A stretch of 64,000 nucleotides of DNA. It comes from Whitmania pigra (lineage: Eukaryota > Annelida > Clitellata > Hirudinida > Haemopidae). The notes under the pieces are model-generated. The model saw only the letters and a program-made list of their open reading frames with translations. It was not told the origin of the DNA and did no database searches. Below, piece after piece: positions 22,487 to 34,675 of the stretch (positions within the stretch are counted from its first letter, which is position 1; each line of letters begins with the position of its first letter). The stretch lies in NCBI GenBank assembly GCA_021613335.1, contig JAJTWR010000374.1, positions 264,501 through 328,500 of the forward strand. The letters run 5' to 3'. A program made the position numbers and the translations under genes.

Positions 22487-25400
22487 TCAGCTTGTAGGGT
22501 TTACAACCCTCGTTTTGGGGCACGAATAAAAATTAAGTTTGTTAGGAAGCAGTTGAATGGATAGGGTCTTCATGCCTTCAAATTGTTCGCTGTCTATTAA
22601 AAACATTTTGCTTTTCTCCTGAAATATTAAAAGGAAATAATTAAGAATGTTCATTTAATAATTTTCTTCAACATACATATATTTATATATTCAAAATATT
22701 AAACAGAATTAATTAAGAATATTAATTTAATATTCATCAAATGGTTCAAATTTACCATATTTGGAAAATCTAATTTTATAGTCCCAACTTCGAGAATTGG
22801 TTCTTCATCAGTACTGACTTCCTGCTCCTTGGGTGACTTCATCCTTTCCCAACTGAGACAAATTAAATGAAAAATAATTACATTAACTCGAAATAATTAA
22901 AAAATAATTGCCTTGATGTTGGATTAAATTATAATTGTAATTTCATTTATATGGCACAGTACGCATAGCATCAGAGGCGCTTCTTGTAACCATTTATATA
23001 GCGCTCCTTCCAAAGGTGCTGGCGACATACAAGTCGGGTTTCGAACACGACACGTAACGACCGTCGCTTTTACCGTCGTTCGCAGGCACGTCACCCTATT
23101 ATTAAATAATATTATCATAATATCTTTATAAACTTTATCAAGCATTTCAATAATCAATAACTAAAATGACATACCCCTTCTGAATGAAGTCAGTTCTGTT
23201 AATGTTGCTTGGAATGACTTTGACATCGATAGATTTTCCCTGCTGTTGAAAATTAATTATAATTTTTAATTTTGAATAACATGTTCATTCATAGTGTTGA
23301 GAAATTGTAACTTGATATACTATTCAACTACTGCATGCATAGCAAAGTGTGTAATCTTTAATATATTAATAAATAGAGATCATGACATTTTTATCTTTAA
23401 CCATTTATCCCTTTCGAGGATGCATCTTAAAATAGAGTTATAAAGTGTTTGAAGTCTAGTAAAACCTATCTAGCTATCTACATAATATCCACAAAAATAC
23501 AATAAACATTTTATTAGTTAGGCATTCCATCAGTATGATTGCAGCGAAGCACAGTTGAATTCTATTCCAATAGTTGGAAATCTAAAAATTAAATAAAAAC
23601 AATTACCTCTCCTAAATTGGTCGGATTGATATTGTTGGAGACGTTATTGCCAATATCAGCAGTACCAATGTTCGCAATCGGCCTTTTCTTGTTCGTTACC
23701 AAATCCATTTGTGCAAAATTGTTGCTGGTTTCAAATTCTTTTCCACAAAAATCATTCTGCACATTTGTGTAATCCTTGATGGCTGGATGTAAGATAAAAA
23801 TATAGGTCACATAAAGTATGAATTAGCTAAGCTTCAGAATGTAATACAGTATTAGCATATTACACAATATCTATAAACTATATATCAGAATACAATACAA
23901 TATTATTACACTACACCTATAAACTATGCATCAGAATATAATACAATAATAGTATAATATTCTATGCATCAGAATATAATACAATATTAGTATATTATAC
24001 AATACCTATAAACAACGCATCCCTTACGTTCTTGTTTCGGTCGGACAAAAATATGCCACCAACTCCACTGGGGCGCTGGAGGTACAGCTTTGCACTGATT
24101 ACAACCAGAACACGGCAGGGAATAAGTTACGTGGCAATCGGTAAAACCGGTCCAGTACCTCAGGACTGTGACGACGTAACAGAGTCGGTCCTTCAGCGGT
24201 CCAAAATACCAATTTCTGTTCGAAGGGAAATTAAACTATATTGCAAGAATCAGGAATTGAACAAAAATATTTCATTTTGCAAATATTTGTGAGGATGGGA
24301 TCAAAGAATTAAATATTTTTGGCAGTGCATTTTATGCAACATCAGTTAGTAATAATGTATCACAAATTTAATGTAATAAAAAATTTCACTTTTTCTTTCT
24401 TATTTCTGAATCAGTGAAGGCTCCAATGGAGAGATTTGAAACAGCATAAACTGATTTATCATTGCCCTGTCCACAATAAAATCAATTTTTAATAATTAAA
24501 CATTTAACACTCTTTAATATTGAAAAAGCAAATATTCATTAAAATTAAATCTTTTCTCGTTAACTTTGCACATCTTAAAATTGATTTGAAAAATACAAAA
24601 TCTCAGTGCAATTCAATGAACCACTTAAATTTTATGGCAGCAATTCTTCAATTGTAACAAATAACAAATATGTAATTAATGTAAATGATAATGATTAAAT
24701 AAATTATAATAAAGCTGCTAGCCTTTATGTGCATCACATCGACTGGCTCAGTTGGACCATTTATCGAAGAGAAAGCCATTTCTGCGATGAATCTTCGAAA
24801 AAGAATCACGAATTCATTTAATAGTTAAACTCATTCAGTTCAAGCACTTACTGGACTGTGTTGTCTATAGTGGGAAGGTAGAGTGAACGAGCGAGACTGT
24901 TGGTTTTTCCCAGAGGAATGACGCACCATGGTATGGATGACAGCTTTGACTGGTTTAAAGTATGACATTAGTTATTAAATGTAAGAAATCACTTCTTCTC
25001 AATATAATGCTTAATTATAAAGCCTAATTTAATAAAAAGTTTAATTTAATATAAAGCCTAATTTAATAAAAAGTTTAATTTAAAGCTCAATGTAACATAA
25101 AAGCTCACTTCATCAGATCTTCTCATGAAGCCAGTTACTGCCTAAAATTATTCAAGAAACGATTCCATAAATTGACCATAATACTGCAGCGTTGGACATT
25201 GTCGATTCAAACAACCTCTGAAAGTGTTCCATCTCCTCCTGCTACGATAATGGCGTCTGCGTTCTCAATCTCTCCCATCAGTTTCTTTGCCTGTCCTTCG
25301 TGTTTTGTCTTACAAAAAAAAATTAAAAATTAATTGCTATTATTTTGTAGACACTGCTTTTATGACCCAATCCTAACTTTAATAATTTATTATATAACTT

Positions 25401-26599
25401 GTTAATAATATTACATTACTTGTTATTAATATTATATTACTATTATTAATATTATAAAAGAATTTTAGAATAATAAACATGCAGCTTCAACACATGAGTA
25501 GACTTAATATTGTATCGTCATTTTTTAACCAACGCAAGATATTTTAAAAACGATCACTGCTCACTATAATTAAATCGACTTCCATGCCAGCCAGGTGGAG
25601 AATGGGTGCAACATTTTTCTCGTAAACAGACTTCCCATTCCTAAGATTAATTTATATAAATATAAATATCAAGTTTTACATACATAAATATTTATTTTGT
25701 GATAAAATGATTACAGCATATTTTAATGTCGAATTAACTTGCAGTTCCAAAAACACATCTTTGAGGAAATTTTCATACTATATTTTTTCAACTTTATAGC
25801 AAAATAATGAATAACTTTTTCATAAAAATATCAGCTCATATCACAATGGCTTTACTGAATTACTTTAATTTATCTGATGCAGAGGAATGGTAAAAACAAA
25901 GTTGAAAAATGATTTGTTCCATTGTACTTGCTACATTTTGCTATTTTTTGTTAGCATTGGTAAATTCAACCTTGTATTTATTCATTCAATTTATGTTCCT
26001 AAATTTTCTCAACTTAAGTTGTCCATTTTAAAACAGACAACATTATTAACATACCCCCTGTTAGCTGCTGGGTTTAATATCACTGTAACTCTCTTTGGAC
26101 GATTAGAACTCTTTAGCATAAAATCTCCATATTTCTAAAACAATAAAAATCAAAATGATAATTTGAAAATTCCTTGCCTCACAATTAGAAGAAAATAAAA
26201 CATTGATTTAATCAACCTTGGCTTCAAAGCAGTAGGCTTGCATCAGCTTCCAATCTCTGATAAGAATTTTAAGAAATAAATTCAAATTTTTATAAAATAT
26301 AATGTTTGGTTTTACACTATGCAACAAGTGTAATATTTATTTTGCTTCTTTATTTTTTTTATACTTAATACTTACTTTATAGTACTTATTACATGACAAT
26401 ATGAGGATCATAAGGATCTTGCTTAATTAATTTAAAAAGAAACAAAATATTGCAGCATTACTATCTATAAATAAATTACTAAATTACACAAATTTACTTA
26501 CTTCCATTTGCCATTCAGATACGAAGCTCCATAAGCACTGGCGGCAACTGCACATACAGATTTTTTCCAGTGGTTTTTCAGAATGTTCAAAACATTCAT
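22487..26599 (-). CDS. AGK: Mitochondrial acylglycerol kinase
   Basis: About 15 exons on the minus strand, start at 26599, stop at 22487-22489. AGK phosphorylates diacyl- and monoacylglycerol in mitochondria and is also a TIM22 import-complex subunit. Exons read include 26599-26502, 26256-26217 ([13 protein letters not shown]), 26134-26055 ([14 protein letters not shown]), 25640-25565, 25308-25216 ([20 protein letters not shown], the DAGK-type GGDGT nucleotide loop), about 25140-25108 ([11 protein letters not shown]), 24952-24853 ([16 protein letters not shown]), about 24790-24723 (EPVDVMHIK), about 24475-24395, about 24217-24027 ([10 protein letters not shown]), about 23790-23607, about 23241-23177 and 22856-22758. 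The last exon (about 22620-22487) carries [12 protein letters not shown] and [10 protein letters not shown], as in AGK C-termini. The N-terminal basic, Ala-rich segment fits the family's membrane anchor. The exon near 23094-22930 is the least certain. Confidence 0.9.
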
Positions 26600-28093
26600 T
26601 TTGAAAGTGGCTTTAACATGCAATAAAAAATCTATATAGATAAACGCTTTAACGCTTTGACTAAAATCAAAAGTGACCGTACTCCCGGTATCACACCAGA
26701 CCTGGCAGACAAACAAATTGATTTATCGTCCACTGCTCTGTTTACAAAAAGATAATTATCCTAAAAGTACAATTTTGTAAGCAATTAAATAAGTATATTT
26801 TATTTATACAAATTATTTGTTACAGTCCCACAAAACATTATATTTCAAATTTCATTGAAAAAGCGCTGAAATTTATATTAAAATGGCACTTTCCCAAACA
26901 TATTAGTTATGCAGCGGACTTATAAAAAATATTTTAATAATGCGAGGCAAATCAAACACAAATTTTGTTAGCGTTATGTAATATCATTTGTTATAAACCA
27001 TGTTTAAACCATTTTCGATGTAGTAGTAAAGATAAGGGCACAAATAAAAATCTGGCCACGAATGTGTTGTTAAATACAAAGATCTGAATCTGTTGGGTGA
27101 TTGAATTTAATTTTTATTTCGTTGGCATAATACGATTAGCAGGTAATAAATATTGAGCGCCATTTTTTGAATAAAAGAATTTCATTTTTGCTTATTGTTT
27201 CATCTTTTGAATAACAAAAAAATATCAAGCGCTCTCTAAGAAATTAAATAATTTGATTTTTATTTATTAGTGTCATCTTTCGAATAAATAATAAATATCA
27301 AACGCTATATATTGAATTAATCAAATAATAATTTTAATCTTTGGATTAAGAGAAAAACTATAAAGCGTCATCTGTGGAATGAATTTCATTAATATTTATT
27401 AGTGCCACCTTTCGAATGACAGATAAGTATTGTTGAATTAAATAAATATTAATTTACTGTGCCATCTATCGATTAAGAAAAAAATAAAAGCGTCCTCTGT
27501 TGAATGGTCTTTTTATTAATGTTCTCTTTCGAATAAAAAAAAACTATCAAGCGACATCGTTTGAGCAATAAAAAAATATTGACCGCCATTTTCTTTGAAA
27601 TTTTAGTTACCTTTCACACGTCAAATAAATATTATGCGCTATCTATAGATTAAGTCATATTTTTTTATTTGTTCGAACTTATAAATAACAGATAAATAAT
27701 AAAAGATAAATATTTTATTATCATTTTTATTAATATTATCATCATCTTATCCATCCTAAATTTCTAATCATCCTCATTATTATCATCATCGTCATTATTA
27801 TTTTAATACTACAGTAATACTGCCAGAGTCTGCATGATTCAGCCTGAGACTGCAACTCAAATTGGCAAAAACTTGAAGATTTAGTCGAAAAATATTTTTC
27901 ACTTTCCACAGTTCAATTCAATCAAGCTAATTTATACGAATCAATCCAAAATCTAGCATAGGCCACGGAATCCTAAATAACAATAAGTAAAATAGTTTCG
28001 TTTAAATATTCAGCACCATTGAGAAACACATAACTCGGTCAAGTCGGACTACATTAAGAGCGCGCACGACAAGCATTTTCTTCCCTCTCTAAA
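26600..28093. other. Intergenic region between AGK and OXNAD1 (both -)
   Basis: No coding exon. The AGK promoter should be close to 26.6-26.8 kb. From about 27150 to 27660 it contains a degenerate repeated motif, annotated separately. A stretch of ATC/ATT-rich sequence follows at about 27710-27805. Confidence 0.6.
27150..27660. repeat. Degenerate array of GYGCCATCT..TCGAATAA motif
   Basis: At least a dozen diverged copies of a short motif recur every 20-70 bp. They include gcgccattttttgaataa (about 27157), catcttttgaataa (27201), gtcatctttcgaataa (27272), gcgtcatctgtggaat (27365), gtgccacctttcgaat (27402), gtgccatctatcgatt (27459), gcgtcctctgttgaat (27490), gttctctttcgaataa (27521), gcgacatcgtttgag (27551), ccgccattttctttgaa (27583) and gcgctatctatagatt (27636). 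AT-rich linkers with aatatcaa separate them. It reads as an old minisatellite or a clustered protein-binding site. The GCGCCATCT core resembles half of insect and vertebrate CTCF sites, but binding is only a guess. Confidence 0.65.
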
Positions 28094-30634
28094 TCACCAC
28101 CATTTTTCAAATTTTATTCGTTCTTGAGAAAGTCCAATGTCTAACAGAGCTTCACTGAGATCATCTATCATGGCATTAGGACCACATACGAAGGAAACAA
28201 CTTTGTCGAGAGATTCGTAGTGCCGAGCCAGCCTGACTCCTAGCGTTTCTCGACTCAATCTGCAACCTGCTGTTAAAAATGAAATAAGTTAAATTCATAG
28301 AACATCATCCGTAACAAGCACAAATATACCTGTGCATTTCAAAACTTCTAAGACATTTAATTATAATAATAGCATAATTAAATAGGACATTCGCTGGCTA
28401 AAAATCATTGGTACATAACAGTGCAGGATACAGTATGATTTAAAAAAAAATTAATAACAAAAGCAGTATTTCAAGTGCACCAATAAAAAAATGTTAAATT
28501 GTTGAATCGCATAGTTACATGTAAATTTGACTTGTTGTGATAATTCTTCTGAACGGTTTCCCTCGGAGGTGAGTAAAAATTCACAACTCAAATTTGGGCA
28601 ACTTGAAGTCTCTTTAACTATGCTGTCCTGTGGTAAACATAATCAGCAAATTTAGTCAATTATTATTATTATTATTATTGTTATTATCATCTTCATCACC
28701 ATAATTATAATTATTCGTACATATTGCATTTGGCTCAACTGCTAATCATTGATTCTAAATCTAACTCAGAATATCAATAATTAATAATTACAATTCATAG
28801 TTCACGACATTAAAGAGCTTGATAGCATTTTCAGAAAGGTTTCCAGATTTTTGTAAGTATTTAAAAAAGTGGTTCACATCTTGATTTATGAATTTAACGA
28901 TTTGTCTCACCACGAATATGAGATCGTCGTACTTTGGAGCTGAGTAGAGCAGCAGAACTTTAGGCATTTTAATGCTTCTTTGTCTTCCAGTTGCTTCATT
29001 TTGTAAAATGCACTGCCTTGCAATGTGTCTAAGAATAGATATTAGAGGGTTTATACCAACTCCTCCTGCTAACAGCAAAACGTCGTGGTCTTTGTCGACG
29101 TCTTCGTTGATGTCGTAATAAAAGTCTCCGCCCACAGATATCTGGACTTGGCTGTCAATCTTGCACTTAAAAAAAAAATGTGCATATTAAACACAAGTAA
29201 GACAAGCATAGCAAATTTGGAATTAATTGATAGTAGATACAATAATACAAATTGTGTGCATGTATGCAGTCAAGTAGTCGTAGACGGTAATTTGATGGAA
29301 TTCCTGTTTTAATTTCATAACTTCAGCAAAAAATAGTAAAACACAAAATATATTAAAAAAGGAATAAAAGGAAGAACCCAAACCCTTTCAGTAATTCTTC
29401 ATTAAAAATAATTTATCGAACAAATAAGTGAAACTGTAAAACCTGCCTTAACTTCAGAGCACCCACAGTATATTCTTATATCTTTTTGGTTTACGTAAAT
29501 GTTTCAGTTTTGCATTGAAGTCTCATTAAGGGCATTGTTCGACGAGCAATTACGTAACATAATCACAATTACCATCAGACACTGGAACGCAACCCTCTGA
29601 GCTTGTTACAATAAATAAACTTATAATAATACTAAGCTACCGAGGTTAAACGGACCTGATCGTGAACCCATTTCGTAGGTGGATAAGCAGTACTCTTGAC
29701 TGCCAGTTCTATGAGGCTGGTTTCTTTAAAGTATTCGGGGCTCGAGCATATCGAATATCCTGCTATTTGTGTCAAGCCAGGAACGTGAAAGTCGATCCTT
29801 AAAAGTAATGAATGTAGTTATAATATAAATAATCATATAAATAAATTCAATTTTACTTAGAATTATTCAAAGTTAAAGTTGATCAATAAAATCATGTGTA
29901 ATTTAGAATTTTCAGTTGCACTTGCATTCCAGTAGTATTTGAATGCGAATAAGAATTGTTGTACTATTTGCTGGCATACTTTACAAATAACAAATGAAAT
30001 GTAAAAACAGTTACATTGCAGATCTTAGATCATGCCTAATTTTATAAAGACTATATATTAAAAAAATAAACTTTAGGAAAAAGTCTTTTTCATCATTCTC
30101 TTTGGAAATATAAAATTATTCTGTAAATGCTTTTTTAAAATTAAAAATTGTATTAACTTTTAAGAGTTATATGAACATGAACATGAAAGTAATTCCATAC
30201 CATTGACCAGCTTTGAAAGTAAACTTCTGGTTGTCATTGACAAGAAGTTTAAGTCCCTGAACATTTTTTGAGAGCTTGTACAGTTCAACTACTCTGCTGG
30301 ATATTAATTTTGATGTATTCTGTCAGAAATGAAATGAACATTTTAGCTTATTCACAACTGATCAAAATAAACAGTCATTACAAGAGAAGAAATTTAGAAA
30401 GAGACCATTGAATTTATTAATTTTGGCTCACTCCTGTGAGATTTATTTCGAGTTTGAGTAGTGTAAAATAAATGTGCAGGTGGTTCTTTGAGCTTTATTC
30501 TGCAAGTATACTGGGTATCACAAAACTTCAAATTTGAAAAATAACATGACTGGAGGAATACATATAAATAACGATTTATATTACCTCTTACTGAGTAACA
30601 GTATAAAGGGTTTTAAGTAGTTTAATCCGACCAT
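28094..30634 (-). CDS. OXNAD1: OXNAD1-like mitochondrial NAD-binding oxidoreductase
   Basis: Minus-strand gene of the ferredoxin-reductase-like OXNAD1 family (FAD/NAD-dependent, predicted mitochondrial, substrate unknown). Exons, high to low: about 30332-30203 (SSRVVELYKLS; FTFKAGQW, the FAD-binding barrel), about 29800-29656 (IDFHVPGL; GYSICSSPEYF; IELAVKSTAYPP; KWVHDQ), about 29164-28884 (VGGDFYYD; LLLAGGVGINPLISILRH, the NAD-binding glycine loop), about 28617-28510, and 28267-28094 (VVSFVCGPNAMIDDL; ERIKFEKWW, stop). The CGP motif and the FEKWW terminus match OXNAD1. The 5' end is unresolved. A possible start is the ATG at 30634 (MVGLNYLKPF), and an open exon lies near 30545-30390, but the phases do not join simply. 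The region below 28884 continues open past a plausible donor. Confidence 0.85.
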
Positions 30635-31342
30635 TGAAAATTACAGCCGACGACAAAAACAAACACACAAACTAAACGAGAACACAACCAAAAGTATCAT
30701 CGTGCTTACATATTTATTGCTTTATTAAATGATGCAACTGTAACTGTTATCAGCTACAAATATTTGTAAATGTAATTGAGGCTATAAAAGAAAATTGTTT
30801 TTTTAATTTTACGATTAAATTAGCTTTGAGAAATTGTTGTAATAAAAGGGTATTCGTTAGTCAATAATTAATAATTTAGAAGATTTAGCTTTGAATAAAA
30901 TGTGAGGGTTAAGTTTATTTTTGGACCAAGGCAGGTTTTCCAGGCTTTTTATTAAGTCCTAGTGCACTTCTTACTGGAAAGATCGGGAGAGGTTTGAGTT
31001 TATCGATTTTTCCAAGGGTTTTCCTTTTCATTTATTTACTTAAATGAAATTAAAGTTATTGAAAAGCTTAGCCAATCGCGTCTATCGGCATGTACGACCT
31101 TTAGCAGCGTCTTGTAACGTTCGTTGCTTACGCTCCGTAGCATATTTGGTGTGCTCGCTTTGGCCAGAAATTCTATTTACTCAGAAATTCTAAAAGTATA
31201 CTAAAACAGATTTTTGTATAATTGTGCAGGATTCTGCAGGATTTTAATCGGAGACCAAGTAAGCTGTCTAGGTTGATTAATTTCATATTCTGGTCTTGAA
31301 ACGATTTTAATAGTGTTCCTTTATGGTTTTGACTTTTAAAGA
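30635..31342. promoter_or_regulatory. Candidate shared promoter region, OXNAD1 / fumarase
   Basis: About 0.7 kb separates the probable 5' end of OXNAD1 (-) from the fumarase ATG (+). The two genes are head to head and both products are predicted mitochondrial, so a bidirectional promoter is plausible. Within it, about 31075-31165 is less AT-rich than its surroundings (gcgtctatcggcatgtacg, cgttgcttacgctccgtagc). No full NRF1 palindrome was seen. The call rests on arrangement, not on proven sites. Confidence 0.3.
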
Positions 31343-34300
31343 ATGTTGAGGCAAGGTTATATGAGTGCTCTGAGAAGTTTGAAAAATGTGCCAGTTGGGT
31401 TGAGGCACTTTGCAGCTGCTTCTCCAAAACCTTTTGTATACCAAGACATTTTAGATATACAGAAGAAGCCTGACATAGAATGGAAAAAATTAACAGGTAA
31501 TTTTAAATATTCGTAGACTGTCCAGTATTATGAAATGAGATCAAAATCAATTTCTTGTTGGTCCAGCTAAAGTTTTGCAGATTAATTTTCCTTCATTTAG
31601 TTGAATTTGTAGTGTTTATGTATAATATTCGAATAACTTGTAACTATGACATCGATAACATGGAAGAGTGTTTTGATTTTTTAAGGTGATTTCGTTTCGA
31701 CCTTCGAAGTGAAGGGCAAGGAGGTTTTGACTGTAAAACCGGAAGCTCTGACTTTATTGGCTGAAAATGCATTCGTAGATGTTGCTCATCTTCTCAGATC
31801 ATCCCACTTGGCTGTTGGTCTTTGGAATTAATTATTAATTGATTAATTTTATTGGTGCTTTTAGTTAATTACTAATTAGTATTCATTTATCATTTATTCG
31901 TTTATATTTTGTAATTTATCGAATGCAAAAAAAATTAACATTCTTTCAACTTCTAACATTTTTTCCTGCTTCTGATCAGATTTATTATTTTTATTTATTT
32001 ATTTTTTGATTGTACAATTGTGCTCGTGATACAAATTAGTATTTGTAATGTATTATCTGAACGACAATTAATCTATATTATTAGTCCCTCAGCAAGATCC
32101 TGAAAGATCCTAGCGCCTCGAGCAATGACAAGTTTGTGGCACTTGAACTTCTGAAGAATGCAAGTATAGCCGCTGGCATGATACTCCCTGGGTGCCAGGA
32201 TACTGGAACTGCCATTTGCATGGGTGAGTCTTTTCTTCGAGGTGAGGATCGTTATTCGGGTTCGAGTATTAAAAATTGTTAAAAATCCAAGACATTTCAT
32301 TGTTAAATGGTTAAATTTTAAGCAAATCGAATCGGGATCTTTTAATAAATGTCTCACATAACTTTTGGAATTTAATTTTGGTTTATTTAAAAAGTAATAA
32401 ACAGTTTAATAGATTAAAGGATAGTTTTAATTGACTCCTCAATGCAATGACGTTCCAGGTAAAAAGGGGCAGTATGTCTGGACAGAAGGAAAAGATGAAG
32501 AACCATTGTCTCGAGGTGTTTACAACACTTACGTCAACCACAACCTTAGATATTCACAGGTTGTAAGGATACATAAACGTTGTTTGTCTTATACGAATCC
32601 TAACCACAACGACTTCAATTTATCGAATAGGTTGCACCCATAGACATGTTCAACGAAAAGAATACAGGTACGAACCTGCCGGCCCAGATTGAAATCTATT
32701 CTGTACCCGGCAACGAGTACAATTTCCAGTTCATCGCCAAGGGCGGTGGTTCGGCGAATAAGACCTACCTGTACCAGCAGACCAAAGCACTTCTTAATCC
32801 TGATACGCTCCTGTCGTTTATCAATGACAAGATTAAGGTTACATTCACTACGTTGGCATTCCTTTTTTCAGTTATAATACTTTTTTGAAAAAGTGTTGTT
32901 ACAAAGTTAGCAACATAAAAAAAAGTGTTCAGTGATAAATTTGAATGGAGATAAACAAATTAAATTTAAATAACTGAAATTGGGTGTAAAAGATCCTATA
33001 TAATATTTAGTAATATTAACATTAGAATATTTAGTAATAACGTATAATGAATATTTAATAATAATAATAAATCTTCACGACGTGCAATTGTTTCCACGGC
33101 AACCGATGCGTTCTCACTCGCAGACCCTGGGAACTGCAGCTTGTCCGCCTTACCACTTGGCCGTCGTCGTCGGAGGAACGTCGGCAGAGTTTAACCTGAA
33201 AATGGTTAAACTGGCTTCCACGCATTACCTCGACAACCTGCCTACCTCCGGTTATTTTATTTATTTGTTCGAACGCTTTGCGTATTACTTGATCGTTTTT
33301 AAAAATGATTGATTGAAACGAGATCCTCGGCAATTTTCATTCCCAGGAAACGAGCACGGAAGAGGCTTCAGAGACCTGGAGATGGAAGAAAAAGTCCTGG
33401 AATTGACGCAAAAGCTCGGCATCGGGGCACAGTTCGGAGGGAAGTACTTCTGCCATGACGTTCGAGTCGTTCGTCTTCCGAGGCACGGAGCCTCCTGTCC
33501 CGTGGGAATCGGAGTGTCGTGCTCGGCCGATCGACAGGTGTGGCGGATTTAGTTTATCAATCGATAATACTTTTCTGGTTGTTTCTCTTTCTGTTTTGGT
33601 TTTGGTTGGTTTGGCTAAGATTTCAGGGCTGCTAAATAATATTCACGTAAATGTAAAAATAATAATGATAATAATAATAATAATGATAATTACTATATTT
33701 AAGTTGCACCAACTCAAAAGGCATTTTGGGTTGACATACATGGCATGTAAAATTTTACACAGGAATGCAACAATCTATCTGAGTCAATTTCAAACCCAAA
33801 TGATAACTAATAAATTGATCAGCCAACCATAAATTTTAATGAGATTTTTTTTTTAAATGATGGAAATCATTAATAAATTAAGCTTTCAAGAGTGACACAT
33901 GAGCTTCATTTATCTTATTTTACAGATTTATGGAAAAATTAACAAAGATGGAGTTTTTCTCGAGCAACTGGAGACAAATCCTGCCAAATACCTTCCTGAT
34001 GTGTCTTCAGAACAACTTGGAGGCGACGTAGTGAAGGTGATGTGAATTGATGTCTCTCTTGGATCTGTTTACCTGTTATAATAAGTTTATTTGGATAAAT
34101 AATTTGTTAATGCTAAAAGTTAATTGTTTTACTTATGTTATTTAAGTATTACTTGGTGACGCAGACATGACACAATTACCAATACAGGTAGACTTGAACA
34201 AACCGATGAAGGAAGTTCTCTCTGGGCTCTCCAAATATCCGATCAAGACGAGGCTCAGTCTTACAGGTGAACAACCCTTCTAATGGAAGTGCTAAATGAA

Positions 34301-34603
34301 GTTGTCAGTTATTAGTCTAGCTATCACTAACTAACTAATTAATTAATTAATTATTTAATTAACCAACTAACTATGAAAATACTGCGTGCAATCGAACAGG
34401 AACCCTTGTCGTCGGACGAGATATTGCTCATGCCAAGTTGAAGGAGAGACTGGACAAGGGTGAAGGCCTCCCTGATTACATTAAGAACCATCCCATTTAC
34501 TATGCCGGACCAGCCAAGACACCTGATGTTAGTCACAAAGTGTTTACAATACAAATATTATAGTCTGCCTTTTAAAGCCCTATTTATTACTAGATTATTA
34601 TAC

Positions 34604-34675
<72 letters not shown>

